From Paenibacillus sp. LS1 (GTDB lineage Bacteria; Bacillota; Bacilli; Paenibacillales; Paenibacillaceae): a stretch of 64,000 nucleotides of DNA. Every line of letters begins with the position of its first letter. The first letter of the stretch is position 1. The notes beneath the pieces are model-generated. The model was not told where the DNA came from. It saw nothing but the letters and a program-made list of their open reading frames with translations, and did no database searches. The DNA is taken from NCBI RefSeq assembly GCF_026013365.1, contig NZ_JAPDOE010000001.1, positions 1,488,001 to 1,552,000 of the forward strand, written 5' to 3'. Below, piece after piece: positions 54,386 to 63,568 of the stretch. The position numbers and the translations under genes are program-made.

Positions 54386-54641
54386 GTGTTGCCGGGTGCT
54401 TCGCTTTCCCGGCGGGCGGCTCTCTCCTTGAGGTCCCATCGGCCCTCATGAACGTTCGCCTTGGCGAAACTCGTGTGCCGGGTGCTTCGCTTTCCCGGCG
54501 TGTGGCTCTCTCCCTGAGGCACCTTCGGACCTCATGGACGTTCGCCTTAGCGAAAAACCCGTGTTGCCGGGTGCTACGCTCCCCCGGCGGGTGGCTCTCT
54601 CCTTGAGGTCCCTGCGGGCCTCATGGACGTTCGCCTTTTTT
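54386..54641 (-). repeat. Tandem array of three ~88-base hairpin repeats in the ileS leader
   Basis: Three units (54386-54472, 54473-54560, 54561-54641) share GTGTTGCCGGGTGC, a GGCTCTCTCC block, a GAGG/CCTC hairpin with CTCATGGACG, and GTTCGCCTTnGCGAA. Each contains up to three stems: GCCGGG/CCCGGC, GAGG/CCTC, TTCGC/GCGAA. They are GC-rich, unlike the flanking sequence. They lie after the T-box terminator and before ileS and would be transcribed when the T-box is open. A degenerate half unit seems to precede them (about 54340-54385). Confidence 0.85.
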
Positions 54642-54647
54642 GGACAC

Positions 54648-54968
54648 AAAAAAGCCCCATCCCTGGAAAGGGACGAGGCTATACTCGCGTTACCACCCTA
54701 ATTCTGTTCATCACAAACCACATCCAAGCAAGCCTGGGTATGCTCTGTCATCAACAGCGCTTATGCCCCGCTATACTACCGCAGGGTGCCGTTATAACGT
54801 ACGGCTTACGGTTCGGCTTACACACGGCAATCAAGTATACCGCTTCAGCGTCACTTCTCCGGGGAGATATTCGGCTATAACTCATCCATTGGTTTGCACC
54901 AACCACCAACTCTCTGAGGGATGAGATCATAACGTACTGAACCCGTCATAGAATCACTATTCATTATG
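54648..54968 (-). promoter_or_regulatory. T-box riboswitch (isoleucine) of ileS
   Basis: The conserved T-box AGGGTGGTAACGCG is at 54686-54699. The terminator AGCC-TCGTCCC/GGGATGGGGCT with TTTTTT follows (54648-54680). The 5' stem I has the AGAGAG...GGTGGTTGGTGC-AAACC pattern, and GAATATCTCC contains the specifier ATC (54866-54868), an Ile codon. Uncharged tRNA-Ile would pair with it and with the T-box to open the terminator. A sigma-A-like promoter lies at 54975-55003. Confidence 0.93.
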
Positions 54969-54974
54969 AATATA

Positions 54975-55003
54975 GTTATAGCCTCTTTGCAGACAAAAGT
55001 CAA
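54975..55003 (-). promoter_or_regulatory. Sigma-A promoter of the T-box/ileS transcript
   Basis: TTGACT (54998-55003) and TATAAC (54975-54980) are separated by exactly 17 bases, upstream of the T-box stem I. Confidence 0.8.
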
Positions 55004-55015
55004 CCAGGCGACAGA

Positions 55016-55525
55016 CTAATAAATTTCTTTCATCTCCCGCTCACGGTCACGCACTTCCTGCTCCCGGCTCTCCAGCACTTCCCAACCATCCTGAGTCAAC
55101 AGTTCAAGCTGCGCTTCAACAAGCGTGCGGAAACGGGCACGATAAATCGAGGCCTGCTTTTTCAGTTCTTCCACTTCCAAAGCAATTTTACGTGATTTGC
55201 CTAACGATTCGTTCACGATCCGGTCTGCATTTTTCTCTGCTTCCTTCACGATCAACTGTGCTTCTTTCTTCGCATTACTCTTCACATCATCAGCAGCTTC
55301 CTGCGCAATGATGATCGTTTTGCTAAGTGTTTCTTCAATCGTGGAAAAATGATCCAGCTTTTCCTGAACGGACAGCAACTGATTGCTCAGCTCTTTGTTC
55401 TCGCGAATGACGCCTTCGTAATCTTTGATGACTTGATCCAGGAATTCATTGACTTCATCCTCGTCATACCCGCGCAAACGTCGGGAAAATTCCTTGTTGT
55501 GTATGTCCAGCGGCGTTAATGGCAT
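55016..55525 (-). CDS. divIVA: DivIVA-domain cell division/polarity protein
   Basis: A 169-residue protein. The lipid-binding head MPLTPLDIHNKEFSRRLRGY, with DEDEVNEFLDQVIKDYE, is the DivIVA N-terminal domain (curved membranes and poles). A long coiled coil (about 60-140) with NAKKEAQLIVKEAEKNADRI follows; the tail EVRDREREMKEIY is polar. It localises division and sporulation proteins. The start at 55525 has AGGAGG eight bases upstream. It follows ylmH in the ylm cluster and lies just before the ileS promoter. Confidence 0.94.
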   Translation of the reverse strand: MPLTPLDIHNKEFSRRLRGYDEDEVNEFLDQVIKDYEGVIRENKELSNQLLSVQEKLDHFSTIEETLSKTIIIAQEAADDVKSNAKKEAQLIVKEAEKNADRIVNESLGKSRKIALEVEELKKQASIYRARFRTLVEAQLELLTQDGWEVLESREQEVRDREREMKEIY

Positions 55526-55672
55526 GCTGTCCACCTCCTGTAAAAGTTCCTTCCCGTCCAGAGAAGGTTTGCAGCATAAAACTTTGACTTAATGTATATC
55601 GGATACACCGCGTAATTTTTACACCTTTATGATAAACATTTCGACAAGAAAGCCAATTTTCCTGCAACAGAC

Positions 55673-56455
55673 TCAGGCAAATTTGCCGATTTTCACTCGA
55701 CAGCGCCCTTTTTTTGTCATGCCGTCCTGTTCAATAACCTTGAAACGACCAAACCCCTGAATGGATACGACATCCCCCGCTTTTAGGGATTTGGAGGGAT
55801 CTTCCTCAACCTTCCAGTTCACACGGCAGCGCCCGGCCTTGATCGGCACCAGCACTTTGCTGCGACTAAGCCGATACACATCTGCACAGATTCCATCCAG
55901 ACGAAGCGAAGCGACCGTAATGTCCATCGTCTCCAGTTTGTTCTCTGACCATTGCATCTGATCCAAAGGAAGTAACTCCGTGAACACATGTAACCGATGC
56001 ACCTGATTCAGTTGAAGCGATAAAAAAGCGCCGGTTTCCGCCGCCACCACCGTATGGCAACCGTCCTCCAGCACTTGGATATCCCCGATCTTTCCACGTT
56101 TCATCCCAAGCCCGAGCAGGGAACCCATATAGTCCCCATGCTCCAGCTCCGAGATTTTCTGATCATCAGACGTGATACTGAGCACCTGCATACCCATATC
56201 CTCATCATCCAGATACATGTAATCAGGCGCAACCAGCGCACGCTTGCGCTCAGCAGTCTCGTAACCACCATCCAGACGAATCTGAACGTCATTACGACGA
56301 TTGGCAAGAGTTTGTAAAATAAAAACCTGTCTTGGATCAAGAAAGTCAGTTAGCTTCATGTCATGATATCTACCTGCACGCTCAACCCAATCCGAAGCCT
56401 TATCTACGAAATCCCGCTCATCATGGCTAAAATGTTCGTAAATTTCACCGCTCAT
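55673..56455 (-). CDS. ylmH: YlmH-type RNA-binding protein (S4 domain)
   Basis: A 260-residue protein. The N-terminal part has the YlmH-specific DFLDPRQVFILQTLANRR and GGYETAERKRALVAP; the S4 domain is at the C-terminus (ICADVYRLSRSKVLVPIKAG, KAGDVVSIQGFGRFKV). In Firmicutes YlmH binds ribosomal or tRNA-like RNA and has recently been linked to ribosome rescue. It lies in the conserved order sepF-ylmG-ylmH-divIVA. Confidence 0.92.
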   Translation of the reverse strand: MSGEIYEHFSHDERDFVDKASDWVERAGRYHDMKLTDFLDPRQVFILQTLANRRNDVQIRLDGGYETAERKRALVAPDYMYLDDEDMGMQVLSITSDDQKISELEHGDYMGSLLGLGMKRGKIGDIQVLEDGCHTVVAAETGAFLSLQLNQVHRLHVFTELLPLDQMQWSENKLETMDITVASLRLDGICADVYRLSRSKVLVPIKAGRCRVNWKVEEDPSKSLKAGDVVSIQGFGRFKVIEQDGMTKKGRCRVKIGKFA

Positions 56456-56470
56456 CTATGTCACCCTACC

Positions 56471-56740
56471 CTAATATACAAAATACCGAAGTATGGAGAT
56501 CAGCCCATTAAGCGCGAGTTGCAGAACGATCAGCGCCACAATCGGGGAAATATCCAGCACACCGAACAAAGGGGGGATAAATCGACGGAATGGTCTTAGA
56601 TATGGTTCCACTAATTTGCCCAGCCATTCACCGATGAAGCTTTCCCGCGCATTGGGAAGCCAAGACATCAATATGTAGACAATGACCATGTAAAAGTAAA
56701 TCTGGTATAACGTGTACAACACGCTTTCAATCTGATACAA
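56471..56740 (-). CDS. ylmG: YggT/YlmG family membrane protein
   Basis: An 89-residue protein with two membrane segments (TLYQIYFYMVIVYILMSWLP and VALIVLQLALNGLISILRYF), and the family string WLGKLVEPYLRPFRRFIPP with GVLDISPIVA. YggT proteins help lay out osmotic or division membrane structures; the exact role is unclear. TTG start at 56740 with GAGGTGAG upstream, seven bases after the sepF stop. Confidence 0.92.
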   Translation of the reverse strand: MYQIESVLYTLYQIYFYMVIVYILMSWLPNARESFIGEWLGKLVEPYLRPFRRFIPPLFGVLDISPIVALIVLQLALNGLISILRYFVY

Positions 56741-56747
56741 AAGTGGC

Positions 56748-57215
56748 TCACCTCATTCTGTTATAATCTTGCTCGCTGTCAGCCAGTATTTCCGTAATTG
56801 AGCCCTGAATTTCAACCGTATCTGGCGTGCAGAGAAAAATGTTTCCGCCGATTTTGGAAATACCGCCACCCAATGCGTATACCGTGCCACTCAAAAAATC
56901 AATAACGCGCAGCGCTTGGTCCTGACGTATTCGTTGCAAGTTCACCACAACGGTACGATGCGAACGCAGATGGTCGGCAATCTCCTGAGCCTCGTCGTAA
57001 GAACGCGGTTCATACAGGACAACTTTAACATTTTTCTGGGAATGAATGCTCACCACATTATTCCCCCTTTGGTTTCTACGTTTATCGAGACTGGAAGTTT
57101 CAGCTTCCTGCTGTTCAGGTTCATTTTCCTCCTGCGCAGCCATACGTTCACGTTCCACAATCTCTTCCTCTTCCTGAAGTCCGAGAAAATTCATAAATTT
57201 ATTCATTACGCCCAT
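56748..57215 (-). CDS. sepF: SepF, FtsZ-binding cell division protein
   Basis: A 155-residue protein. The N-terminal amphipathic membrane helix is GVMNKFMNFLGLQEEEE. A Glu/Gln-rich linker leads to the folded domain: VKVVLYEPRSYDEAQEIADH, LRSHRTVVVNLQRIRQDQ, RVIDFLSGTVYALGGGISK, and IFLCTPDTVEI. It bundles and anchors FtsZ at the septum. GAGGAGG lies seven bases before the ATG at 57215; it overlaps the end of yggS by ten bases. Confidence 0.96.
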   Translation of the reverse strand: MGVMNKFMNFLGLQEEEEIVERERMAAQEENEPEQQEAETSSLDKRRNQRGNNVVSIHSQKNVKVVLYEPRSYDEAQEIADHLRSHRTVVVNLQRIRQDQALRVIDFLSGTVYALGGGISKIGGNIFLCTPDTVEIQGSITEILADSEQDYNRMR

Positions 57216-57907
57216 CGTGAACCCTCCTCTTTTCCTACGAGAATCGATCCCAGTCGTACCCAGGTTGCACCTTCTTCAATGGCCACTTCAAAATCATTGG
57301 ACATCCCCATCGACAGTTCAGTCAACGGTTCTGCTGTAAGGGCTTGTCCATTTAATTGATCTCTCAGCTCACGCAATCCACGAAATACGGGACGCGTCAG
57401 CTCCGGATTTTCCTCATGAGGTGCCATGGTCATCAGGCCGACGACCTTGAGATTGTTGAATGAACGAATATCACGCAAAAATGAACTTGCCTGTTCAGGT
57501 TGTAAGCCATATTTGCTCTCTTCACCCGAAATATTCACCTGCAAAAACGTTTCCACTTGGATGCCAAGTGAAGCTGCTTTCTTATCCAACTCCTTTGCCA
57601 ATGACAAACGATCCAGTGAATGTATGTAACGAAACTTGCCAATTACGTCTTTCACCTTGTTCGTCTGCAAATGACCGATAAAATGCCAGGTACCCTGTTG
57701 ACCAAACGCTTCCCATTTGGCCTGTGCATCCTGCCACCGGTTTTCTCCAATATGCTCAAGACCATGATTCAGCACCGATCCCGTTGTTTCAAGTGAGACA
57801 TACTTCGTGACCGCAATCACATTCACATCATCACGTTGACGGTTACTGCGCCGGCATGCATCCTCGATCTTCTGATTCACCTGTTGTATACGCTCCTCCA
57901 AAGACAC
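57206..57907 (-). CDS. YggS/YlmE-family PLP homeostasis protein
   Basis: A 233-residue protein of the alanine-racemase-like barrel, which binds PLP and helps control its level. The PLP lysine is in VNVIAVTKYVSLETTG; WHFIGHLQTNKVKDVIGK and MGMSNDFEVAIEEGATWVRLG complete the fold. No racemase activity is expected. GTG start at 57907 with AGAGGTGA upstream. The gene lies between ylmD and sepF in the ylm cluster. Confidence 0.94.
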   Translation of the reverse strand: MSLEERIQQVNQKIEDACRRSNRQRDDVNVIAVTKYVSLETTGSVLNHGLEHIGENRWQDAQAKWEAFGQQGTWHFIGHLQTNKVKDVIGKFRYIHSLDRLSLAKELDKKAASLGIQVETFLQVNISGEESKYGLQPEQASSFLRDIRSFNNLKVVGLMTMAPHEENPELTRPVFRGLRELRDQLNGQALTAEPLTELSMGMSNDFEVAIEEGATWVRLGSILVGKEEGSRWA

Positions 57908-57913
57908 AGAGGG

Positions 57914-58813
57914 TCACCTCTCTTCCAGCCCAATCCAGCTCGCCATCCGTCCTGTAACACCATTTTCCTTCCGGTAGGAGAAAAAGAGTTCGGGATGACA
58001 ACTTGTACACCATGTTGTACATTCGATATGATCCGGCATTATTCCTGCTTTCATCATAATGTGTCGATTACATTCTTTCAAGTTTAACATCGTTTTGCCG
58101 TTATTGACGGGTCGATAAGCTTGTTTAGAAGCAGAATCCTCGTATTTATCATTAACCGGGGAATCATCAAACCAAACCCGTACATGCTGCATAACCGCCT
58201 CATCCACTTCATAACAGCAATCCCCAATGGACGGACCGATGGCAGCCCGAATATCCTGTCTACGGCTTCCATACTCCCGCTCCATCGTCTCCACCATGGA
58301 TACGGCGATACCCGCGACTGTACCTTTCCAGCCAGCATGAGCAAGACCTACAGCCTGCTGCACAGGGTCATAGAAATAAAGCGGAACACAGTCGGCATAG
58401 AAAGAAGTCAGCAGCACCCCAGGCACATTCGTGACCAATCCATCTGTATCCTGCAACGCAGATTGACGATCAAATAATCCCCTGCTCCGATCTTCAGCGG
58501 TAATTACAGCTACATGTTTGCCATGTACCTGCTCTCCACAGGTCCATGCTTCTGCTGCAAATCCAAGCTTCTGGGTTACAAGCCTGCGGTTGTTAAGTAC
58601 ATCTTTAGGATCATCCCCCACGTGATAAGCACAATTGAGCGTAGCATAGGGAACATTTCCGACTCCACCATGTCTTGTGGTAAACCCGACCGTCAACTTT
58701 TCAAACTGCTGTCTCCAAGGCTCAACATATAATAATAACGGGTCAGAACCGAAATCTGAGTTAGGATTCTCTGTCCGTTCACGTAATTCCTTATTCAATA
58801 CAAAGGGTTCCAT
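57914..58813 (-). CDS. YlmD/YfiH-family laccase-domain protein
   Basis: A 299-residue protein. VGFTTRHGGVGNVPY starts the domain; CGEQVHGKHVAVI, ADCVPLYFYDP, GLAHAGWKGTVAGI and IGPSIGDCCYEV hold the zinc-binding His/Cys residues of the YfiH family. These were once called polyphenol oxidases; members have been shown to act as purine nucleoside phosphorylases or adenosine deaminases. The gene lies in the ylm cluster; its neighbour yggS begins seven bases later. Confidence 0.93.
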   Translation of the reverse strand: MEPFVLNKELRERTENPNSDFGSDPLLLYVEPWRQQFEKLTVGFTTRHGGVGNVPYATLNCAYHVGDDPKDVLNNRRLVTQKLGFAAEAWTCGEQVHGKHVAVITAEDRSRGLFDRQSALQDTDGLVTNVPGVLLTSFYADCVPLYFYDPVQQAVGLAHAGWKGTVAGIAVSMVETMEREYGSRRQDIRAAIGPSIGDCCYEVDEAVMQHVRVWFDDSPVNDKYEDSASKQAYRPVNNGKTMLNLKECNRHIMMKAGIMPDHIECTTWCTSCHPELFFSYRKENGVTGRMASWIGLEER

Positions 58814-58864
58814 TCTCTCACCTCACCACTTCCAGTGTACCAAATGAGCCACATTCTGTCTCAT

Positions 58865-59257
58865 TTATATCGTTCGACGCTGATTACGTTCCGAACGCTC
58901 AAGGCGTTCCACACGTTCTGTGCGGTTATGTTGCTGTTCATCATACAGACGCGCTTCCCGATCACGCTCGTCATACGTGTTTTCCTTAACCTCATCCATC
59001 TTCACGAGAATCACATCAGAACCAATCTTCACAATATTCCTCCAAGGAATGACCAGGTCCGTTCCCCCGCCAAAGAGGCCCATAAAACGGCTGTACCCTG
59101 GCACAACAATCGCTTCAATTCTTCCCTGTTTCAGGTCCAGCTCCAAGTCACTGATCTGACCCAGACGTTTACCATCCGTAATGTTAATGACATCCTTTGT
59201 CTGAAAGTCCGAGATTTTCATGCCTCGTGCCGCTACTTCGCTCGTATTTACTTTCAT
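58865..59257 (-). CDS. YlmC/YmxH-family PRC-barrel protein
   Basis: A 130-residue protein. The PRC-barrel has KISDFQTKDVINITDGKRLG, QISDLELDLKQGRIEAIVVP, FGGGTDLVIPWRNIVKIGSD, and VILVKMD. The tail is very charged (YDERDREARLYDEQQ, ERVERLERSERNQRR). YlmC/YmxH are small proteins expressed in sporulation or division. Start taken at 59257; a later ATG at 59221 would remove 12 residues. Upstream is the sigG terminator at 59370. Confidence 0.9.
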   Translation of the reverse strand: MKVNTSEVAARGMKISDFQTKDVINITDGKRLGQISDLELDLKQGRIEAIVVPGYSRFMGLFGGGTDLVIPWRNIVKIGSDVILVKMDEVKENTYDERDREARLYDEQQHNRTERVERLERSERNQRRTI

Positions 59258-59369
59258 TCATTTCCGCCCCCTGTTATTCCTCTTCTGCCCGTTCCTCATG
59301 CTTCTATACAATATATGTTTCAGGGGCGAAAAATGTCCTGTTTTTCATCGAATGTGGAAAGGTCCAAAA

Positions 59370-59411
59370 CAAAAAGACGACCAACGGTATACACTGCCCC
59401 GATTGATCGTC
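59370..59411 (-). terminator. Terminator after sigG
   Basis: GACGATCAA pairs with TTGGTCGTC (one wobble), then TTTTTGTTTT on the minus strand, 20 bases after the sigG stop. Confidence 0.85.
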
Positions 59412-59430
59412 CTCCTGCCTTTGCATCAAG

Positions 59431-60213
59431 TTACGACTTTACATGTTTTTGCATCTGCTGTATCGCTGATTTCTCCAGACGTGATACCTGAGCCTGGGAA
59501 ATGCCAATCTCATCAGCTACCTCCATCTGGGTTTTCCCTTCGAAAAACCGCATCGACAGAATCATTTTTTCCCGCTGACCAAGACGATGCATCGCTTCGC
59601 GGAGCGCAATTTCCTCAATCCACGACACATCCTTGTTTCTGTCATCACTGATCTGATCCATAACATAGATCGGATCTCCACCATCATGATAGATCGGTTC
59701 GAAGAGCGAGACCGGGTCCTGAATGGCGTCCAATGCAAAAACAACATCTTCCTTCGGCACATTCAGTACTTCCGCAATTTCGAATATCGTCGGTTCCCGA
59801 GAGTTTTTATTCGTCAGGCTGTCACGCACCTGAAGTGCTTTGTAAGCAATGTCCCTCAAGGAGCGAGATACCCGAATCGGGTTATTATCACGCAGGTATC
59901 GACGGATTTCACCGATAATCATCGGCACCGCGTAGGTTGAAAATTTGACATTCTGGGATAAATCAAAATTATCAATGGCTTTCATCAGGCCGATGCAACC
60001 AACCTGGAACAGATCATCGACAAACTCCCCCCGATTGTTAAAACGCTGAATGACACTGAGTACCAGACGCAGGTTGCCATTCACTAATTTCTCTCTTGCT
60101 GAGCGATCATGGTGTTGCTGAAGGGAATGAAACAATTCCCGCATTTCAGTGTTGGTGAGGACAGGCAATTTTGCGGTGTCCACGCCACAAATCTCGACTT
60201 TGTTTCGGGTCAT
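59431..60213 (-). CDS. sigG: RNA polymerase sigma-G (late forespore)
   Basis: A 260-residue sigma factor. Region 2 has NLRLVLSVIQRFNNRGEFVDD and VGCIGLMKAIDNFDL, then FSTYAVPMIIGEIRRYLRD; region 4 ends MRFFEGKTQMEVADEIGIS and QAQVSRLEKSAIQQMQ. It reads SigG rather than SigF by its N-terminus VEICGVDTAKLPVL and by position after sigE. A sigma-F-type promoter stands at 60248-60276, as expected for forespore timing. It directs late forespore genes. Confidence 0.96.
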   Translation of the reverse strand: MTRNKVEICGVDTAKLPVLTNTEMRELFHSLQQHHDRSAREKLVNGNLRLVLSVIQRFNNRGEFVDDLFQVGCIGLMKAIDNFDLSQNVKFSTYAVPMIIGEIRRYLRDNNPIRVSRSLRDIAYKALQVRDSLTNKNSREPTIFEIAEVLNVPKEDVVFALDAIQDPVSLFEPIYHDGGDPIYVMDQISDDRNKDVSWIEEIALREAMHRLGQREKMILSMRFFEGKTQMEVADEIGISQAQVSRLEKSAIQQMQKHVKS

Positions 60214-60247
60214 CGTGATTTACCTCCCAAGGAGAAACATTAATGTA

Positions 60248-60276
60248 CATTATCTCCGGGGCAGGCTTTTTTATTC
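60248..60276 (-). promoter_or_regulatory. Sigma-F-type promoter upstream of sigG
   Basis: GAATA (60272-60276) and GGAGATAATG (60248-60257), spacing 14 bases. The second box agrees with GGNNANANTR, the -10 consensus of sigma-F. It stands about 35 bases before sigG. Confidence 0.65.
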
Positions 60277-60324
60277 GTACTTGGCATCCTTGCCAGTAAT
60301 AACCATTCTGACCAACAATGTATT

Positions 60325-61047
60325 TCAGACCATTTTATTGAACTCCTTGCGGAGTCTTTTAATGATTCTTTTTTCCAGTCGAGAGATGTAGGATTGGGAG
60401 ATTCCAAGTAGATCCGCTACATCTTTTTGAGTCTTTTCTTCCCCATCCGTCAAGCCAAAACGAAGCTCCATAATCATTCGCTCGCGTTCCGTTAATTTTT
60501 CCAGTGCCTTGTGCAAAAGCTTCCGGTCTACCTGCTCTTCAATATTCCGATAGATTGTATCGTTTTCTGTACCCAATACATCGGATAATAATAGTTCATT
60601 TCCATCCCAATCAATGTTAAGGGGTTCATCAAAAGAAACTTCAGTTCGGATCTTACTATTGCGCCGCAGGTACATCAAAATTTCATTTTCGATACAACGC
60701 GAAGCATAGGTTGCCAGTTTGATTTTCTTTTCGGGGTCGAATGTATTAACTGCCTTAATCAGCCCGATGGCTCCAATGGAGACCAAATCCTCAATATTGA
60801 TTCCTGTATTTTCAAATTTACGTGCAATGTATACCACCAGACGCAGGTTGCGCTCAATGAGCATCGCGCGAATGGCGGAGTCTCCCGAGGATAATTTTTG
60901 CAGCAAAAATTCTTCCTCTTCCCGTGTCAATGGCGGCGGAAGTGCCTCGCTTCCCCCAATGTAATAAATCTCTTCACTCTTGAGTCCCAACAAAAATAAC
61001 AGACGGTAATATTGCAGCTGCGCCACCAGTTTCCATTTCACAAGCAT
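60325..61047 (-). CDS. sigE: RNA polymerase sigma-E, mother-cell (pro-sigma-E)
   Basis: A 240-residue sigma factor made as an inactive precursor: the hydrophobic pro-sequence [20 protein letters not shown] is cleaved by SpoIIGA. Region 2: [36 protein letters not shown], and [19 protein letters not shown]. Region 4: [34 protein letters not shown]. The gene follows spoIIGA by 11 bases. It opens mother-cell gene expression in sporulation. Confidence 0.97.
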   Translation of the reverse strand: MLVKWKLVAQLQYYRLLFLLGLKSEEIYYIGGSEALPPPLTREEEEFLLQKLSSGDSAIRAMLIERNLRLVVYIARKFENTGINIEDLVSIGAIGLIKAVNTFDPEKKIKLATYASRCIENEILMYLRRNSKIRTEVSFDEPLNIDWDGNELLLSDVLGTENDTIYRNIEEQVDRKLLHKALEKLTERERMIMELRFGLTDGEEKTQKDVADLLGISQSYISRLEKRIIKRLRKEFNKMV

Positions 61048-61058
61048 GTACGTTCCTC

Positions 61059-62048
61059 CTATACCACATTCAGCGGCTTTTCTGTTGCTCCCGCAGAGAG
61101 AGCCGTAGACTGCGCAGAAGCAGCGTCTTGCACAAGTTCAGGATGAATCACGGCCTGGTATTTCCCATCCGACGACAAAACACCTCCATCCAGCCCGATT
61201 AATACCCTTGTCGTCTCATAACATGTTTCCTCCATCGTTACCTTCACCCGGTCCGGCTTCATCGCCAGCATAAACGCAGTCCCTTTGTTAATGCCCCGAT
61301 AGGGCACAAGCCGCAATCGATCCTGCCACTGAAAACTTTCCTGATCAAGCTCCATAATAAGGTTGTCCGGCGCCTCGTCCTTGAGTCTGCCCTTCCACGA
61401 AGCCGGCAGCATGTCTTGCCATAACGAAACCTCCATCACCATGACCGGCATACGCGATAAGGGATCTGTGAGTTGATTGCCCGTATCCAGAAGGCCTGTA
61501 CAAGAAATGACTACCTCATCGATGCAGACCTCAACTTTACCCAAATAGGTCGTCATGCGATCCGTTTTCTGTTTCGAGCTCTGCACAGCTTTGAATAATA
61601 ACAGGACAGCAAAAAATACAATAAACGTGAACCAGAAGGCAATCTTCAGATCAAATGACATCCCGCCAGAAGCCGTGAACCAAATGCCGTTAAACAGCTC
61701 TCCGGAGCTCTGAAGCATGTAATGCACACCCAGAATACCTCCGGCAGCGACAAAATTAATCACATAGAAGGTACCGAGCGTCCTCGCAAAAGCCTGCAGA
61801 CCCTTAAAACCAAAAGCAATAATAAGCATGACCAGCGAGAATCCGAACTTGATCAAAAAGGTGAACATAAAATCAAACTCCGGTACAAACATCATGACCA
61901 CGTATAATGCGCCCACAATGGCTGATAGCAACCATCTCCACCAGACCAGCTTTGTTTTGCGCATCCAGGCGGTCAGTCCAATGAGTGCACCGTCAATACA
62001 CAGGTTTGTCAAAAAAATAAGATCCACATACACAACCAAACTCTTCAC
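61059..62048 (-). CDS. spoIIGA: SpoIIGA, membrane-bound sigma-E processing protease
   Basis: A 329-residue protein. The first half has five membrane helices ([57 protein letters not shown]; etc). The cytoplasmic half has the aspartic-protease-like motif [16 protein letters not shown] with catalytic Asp, and IVVV-like strands. It processes pro-SigE after SpoIIR signalling. It starts with GTG at 62048. A TTTTGTCGGAA string at 62173-62183 resembles a Spo0A box, as found upstream of spoIIG in Bacillus, but has one extra base. Confidence 0.93.
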   Translation of the reverse strand: MKSLVVYVDLIFLTNLCIDGALIGLTAWMRKTKLVWWRWLLSAIVGALYVVMMFVPEFDFMFTFLIKFGFSLVMLIIAFGFKGLQAFARTLGTFYVINFVAAGGILGVHYMLQSSGELFNGIWFTASGGMSFDLKIAFWFTFIVFFAVLLLFKAVQSSKQKTDRMTTYLGKVEVCIDEVVISCTGLLDTGNQLTDPLSRMPVMVMEVSLWQDMLPASWKGRLKDEAPDNLIMELDQESFQWQDRLRLVPYRGINKGTAFMLAMKPDRVKVTMEETCYETTRVLIGLDGGVLSSDGKYQAVIHPELVQDAASAQSTALSAGATEKPLNVV

Positions 62049-62244
62049 CTACCTGCAACCAACATATCGAAATACCCGTATACCGGTATCCTGATATTCA
62101 TGAGCATATTCACAAGTATACGGAGCCCCCTGTTCAAAGTCTGTCTAATCATGGGGGTGTGTTTCCAACTTTTTTTGTCGGAATTGCTCAAACCGGTTGT
62201 TCAGAATTTGTTCAATGCTGTATGCTATGATATCTAAAAAAAAC

Positions 62245-62283
62245 AGAAAAAACCCGGTCGCTCCATCTGGAGCACCGGGTTTT
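62245..62283 (-). terminator. Terminator after ftsZ
   Basis: AAAACCCGGT/ACCGGGTTTT with an inner GCTCC/GGAGC stem, followed by T-runs on the minus strand. It separates ftsAZ from spoIIGA-sigE; the rest of 62049-62302 holds the sporulation promoter region. Confidence 0.92.
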
Positions 62284-62302
62284 CAATAAATCGATATGCG
62301 TA

Positions 62303-63418
62303 TTAATCGTTGTTATTATTGCGTGAACGATTGCGTAAAAATGTCGGAATGTCCAGCTGATCATTGCTTGGCTGATTTCCGAAAGGACGCAGGTTCGGCG
62401 AACGCGTATCCGTCGTCTCCGCTGTTGCCGGAGCTGGCTTACGTCCTGGTGGTGGTGGAGCAGGTTTATCTTCAAAACCAGTTGCAATAACCGTAACCTT
62501 AATCTCCTCTTTCAGGTCTTCGTCAATGATGGCACCAAAGATCATATTCACTTCCGGGTCGGAAGCAGACGTTACGATCTCTGCCGCTTCGTTCACTTCA
62601 TACAGGGACAGATTAACGCCACCCGTAATGTTCATGATTACCCCGCGAGCACCTTCAATAGAAGTTTCAAGCAAAGGACTCATAATGGCTTTCCGTGCTG
62701 CTTCTGCGGCACGATTCTCACCAGTTGATTCACCAATTCCCATAAGGGCAGAACCACGTTCATGCATAATCGTTTTGACGTCAGCAAAGTCAAGGTTGAT
62801 CAGACCCGGTACAGCGATCAAATCAGAGATACCTTGTACAGCTTGACGAAGTACGTTATCCGCTTGACGGAATGCTTCAAGCATAGGAGTCTTTTTGTCT
62901 ACGATCTCGAGCAAACGATCATTAGGAATCACGATCAGTGTGTCGACTTTTTCTTTGAGAGCTTCAATACCTTGCTCTGCATGGCTGGAACGCTTGCGTC
63001 CTTCAAATGTAAATGGACGAGTTACGACACCAACGGTAAGTGCACCACACTCTTTAGCGATTTCGGCAATAACCGGAGCCGCACCTGTACCTGTACCGCC
63101 GCCCATACCGGCTGTAACAAATACCATATCTGCACCTTTCAACGTGTTCATGATCAGATCGCGGGACTCTTCCGCTGCTTTTTTACCTACATCCGGGTTG
63201 GCGCCAGCGCCAAGACCACGAGTCAATTTATCACCGATTTGCAATTTATGCTCGGATTTCGCCAGGTGTAACGCCTGAGCATCCGTATTCACCGTAATAA
63301 ATTCAACACCTTGTACACCATTTTCAATCATACGGTTGACTGCATTGCTTCCGCCGCCGCCTACACCGATGACTTTAATTTGAGCCAAGCTCTCCATCTC
63401 GAAATCAAATTCCAACAT
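62303..63418 (-). CDS. ftsZ: Cell division GTPase FtsZ
   Basis: A 371-residue tubulin homologue that forms the division ring. The GTP-binding signature is [19 protein letters not shown]; the N-terminal [18 protein letters not shown] and the T7 loop [19 protein letters not shown] are intact. A Pro-rich linker ([18 protein letters not shown]) leads to the FtsA/SepF-binding tip [17 protein letters not shown]. The start at 63418 has GGGGGAG about ten bases upstream. Confidence 0.98.
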   Translation of the reverse strand: MLEFDFEMESLAQIKVIGVGGGGSNAVNRMIENGVQGVEFITVNTDAQALHLAKSEHKLQIGDKLTRGLGAGANPDVGKKAAEESRDLIMNTLKGADMVFVTAGMGGGTGTGAAPVIAEIAKECGALTVGVVTRPFTFEGRKRSSHAEQGIEALKEKVDTLIVIPNDRLLEIVDKKTPMLEAFRQADNVLRQAVQGISDLIAVPGLINLDFADVKTIMHERGSALMGIGESTGENRAAEAARKAIMSPLLETSIEGARGVIMNITGGVNLSLYEVNEAAEIVTSASDPEVNMIFGAIIDEDLKEEIKVTVIATGFEDKPAPPPPGRKPAPATAETTDTRSPNLRPFGNQPSNDQLDIPTFLRNRSRNNNND

Positions 63419-63568
63419 ATTATTCCATCTCCCCCTCAATGTGCATGGATGGCCCGTCCAATTTTTGATTTGAACCGAATCAATTTCATATATCGACGAA
63501 CGAAAGCGTTTATTTTAGTACCGGCGCATTCAGACGGCTTCAAGAATGTATGAAATGGATCCAACCTG

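Noticed and set aside
54137..54649. Open reading frames on both strands across the ileS leader
   Set aside because: They run through the tandem GC-rich repeats and the C-rich hairpin; their translations are Arg/Pro/Gly-rich and repeat with the DNA units, and none has a ribosome site. They are products of the repeat composition.
62173..62183. Firm call of a Spo0A box upstream of spoIIGA
   Set aside because: TTTTGTCGGAA has an extra base relative to the consensus TTTTGTCGAA, and no second box could be placed; it is mentioned only as a hint.
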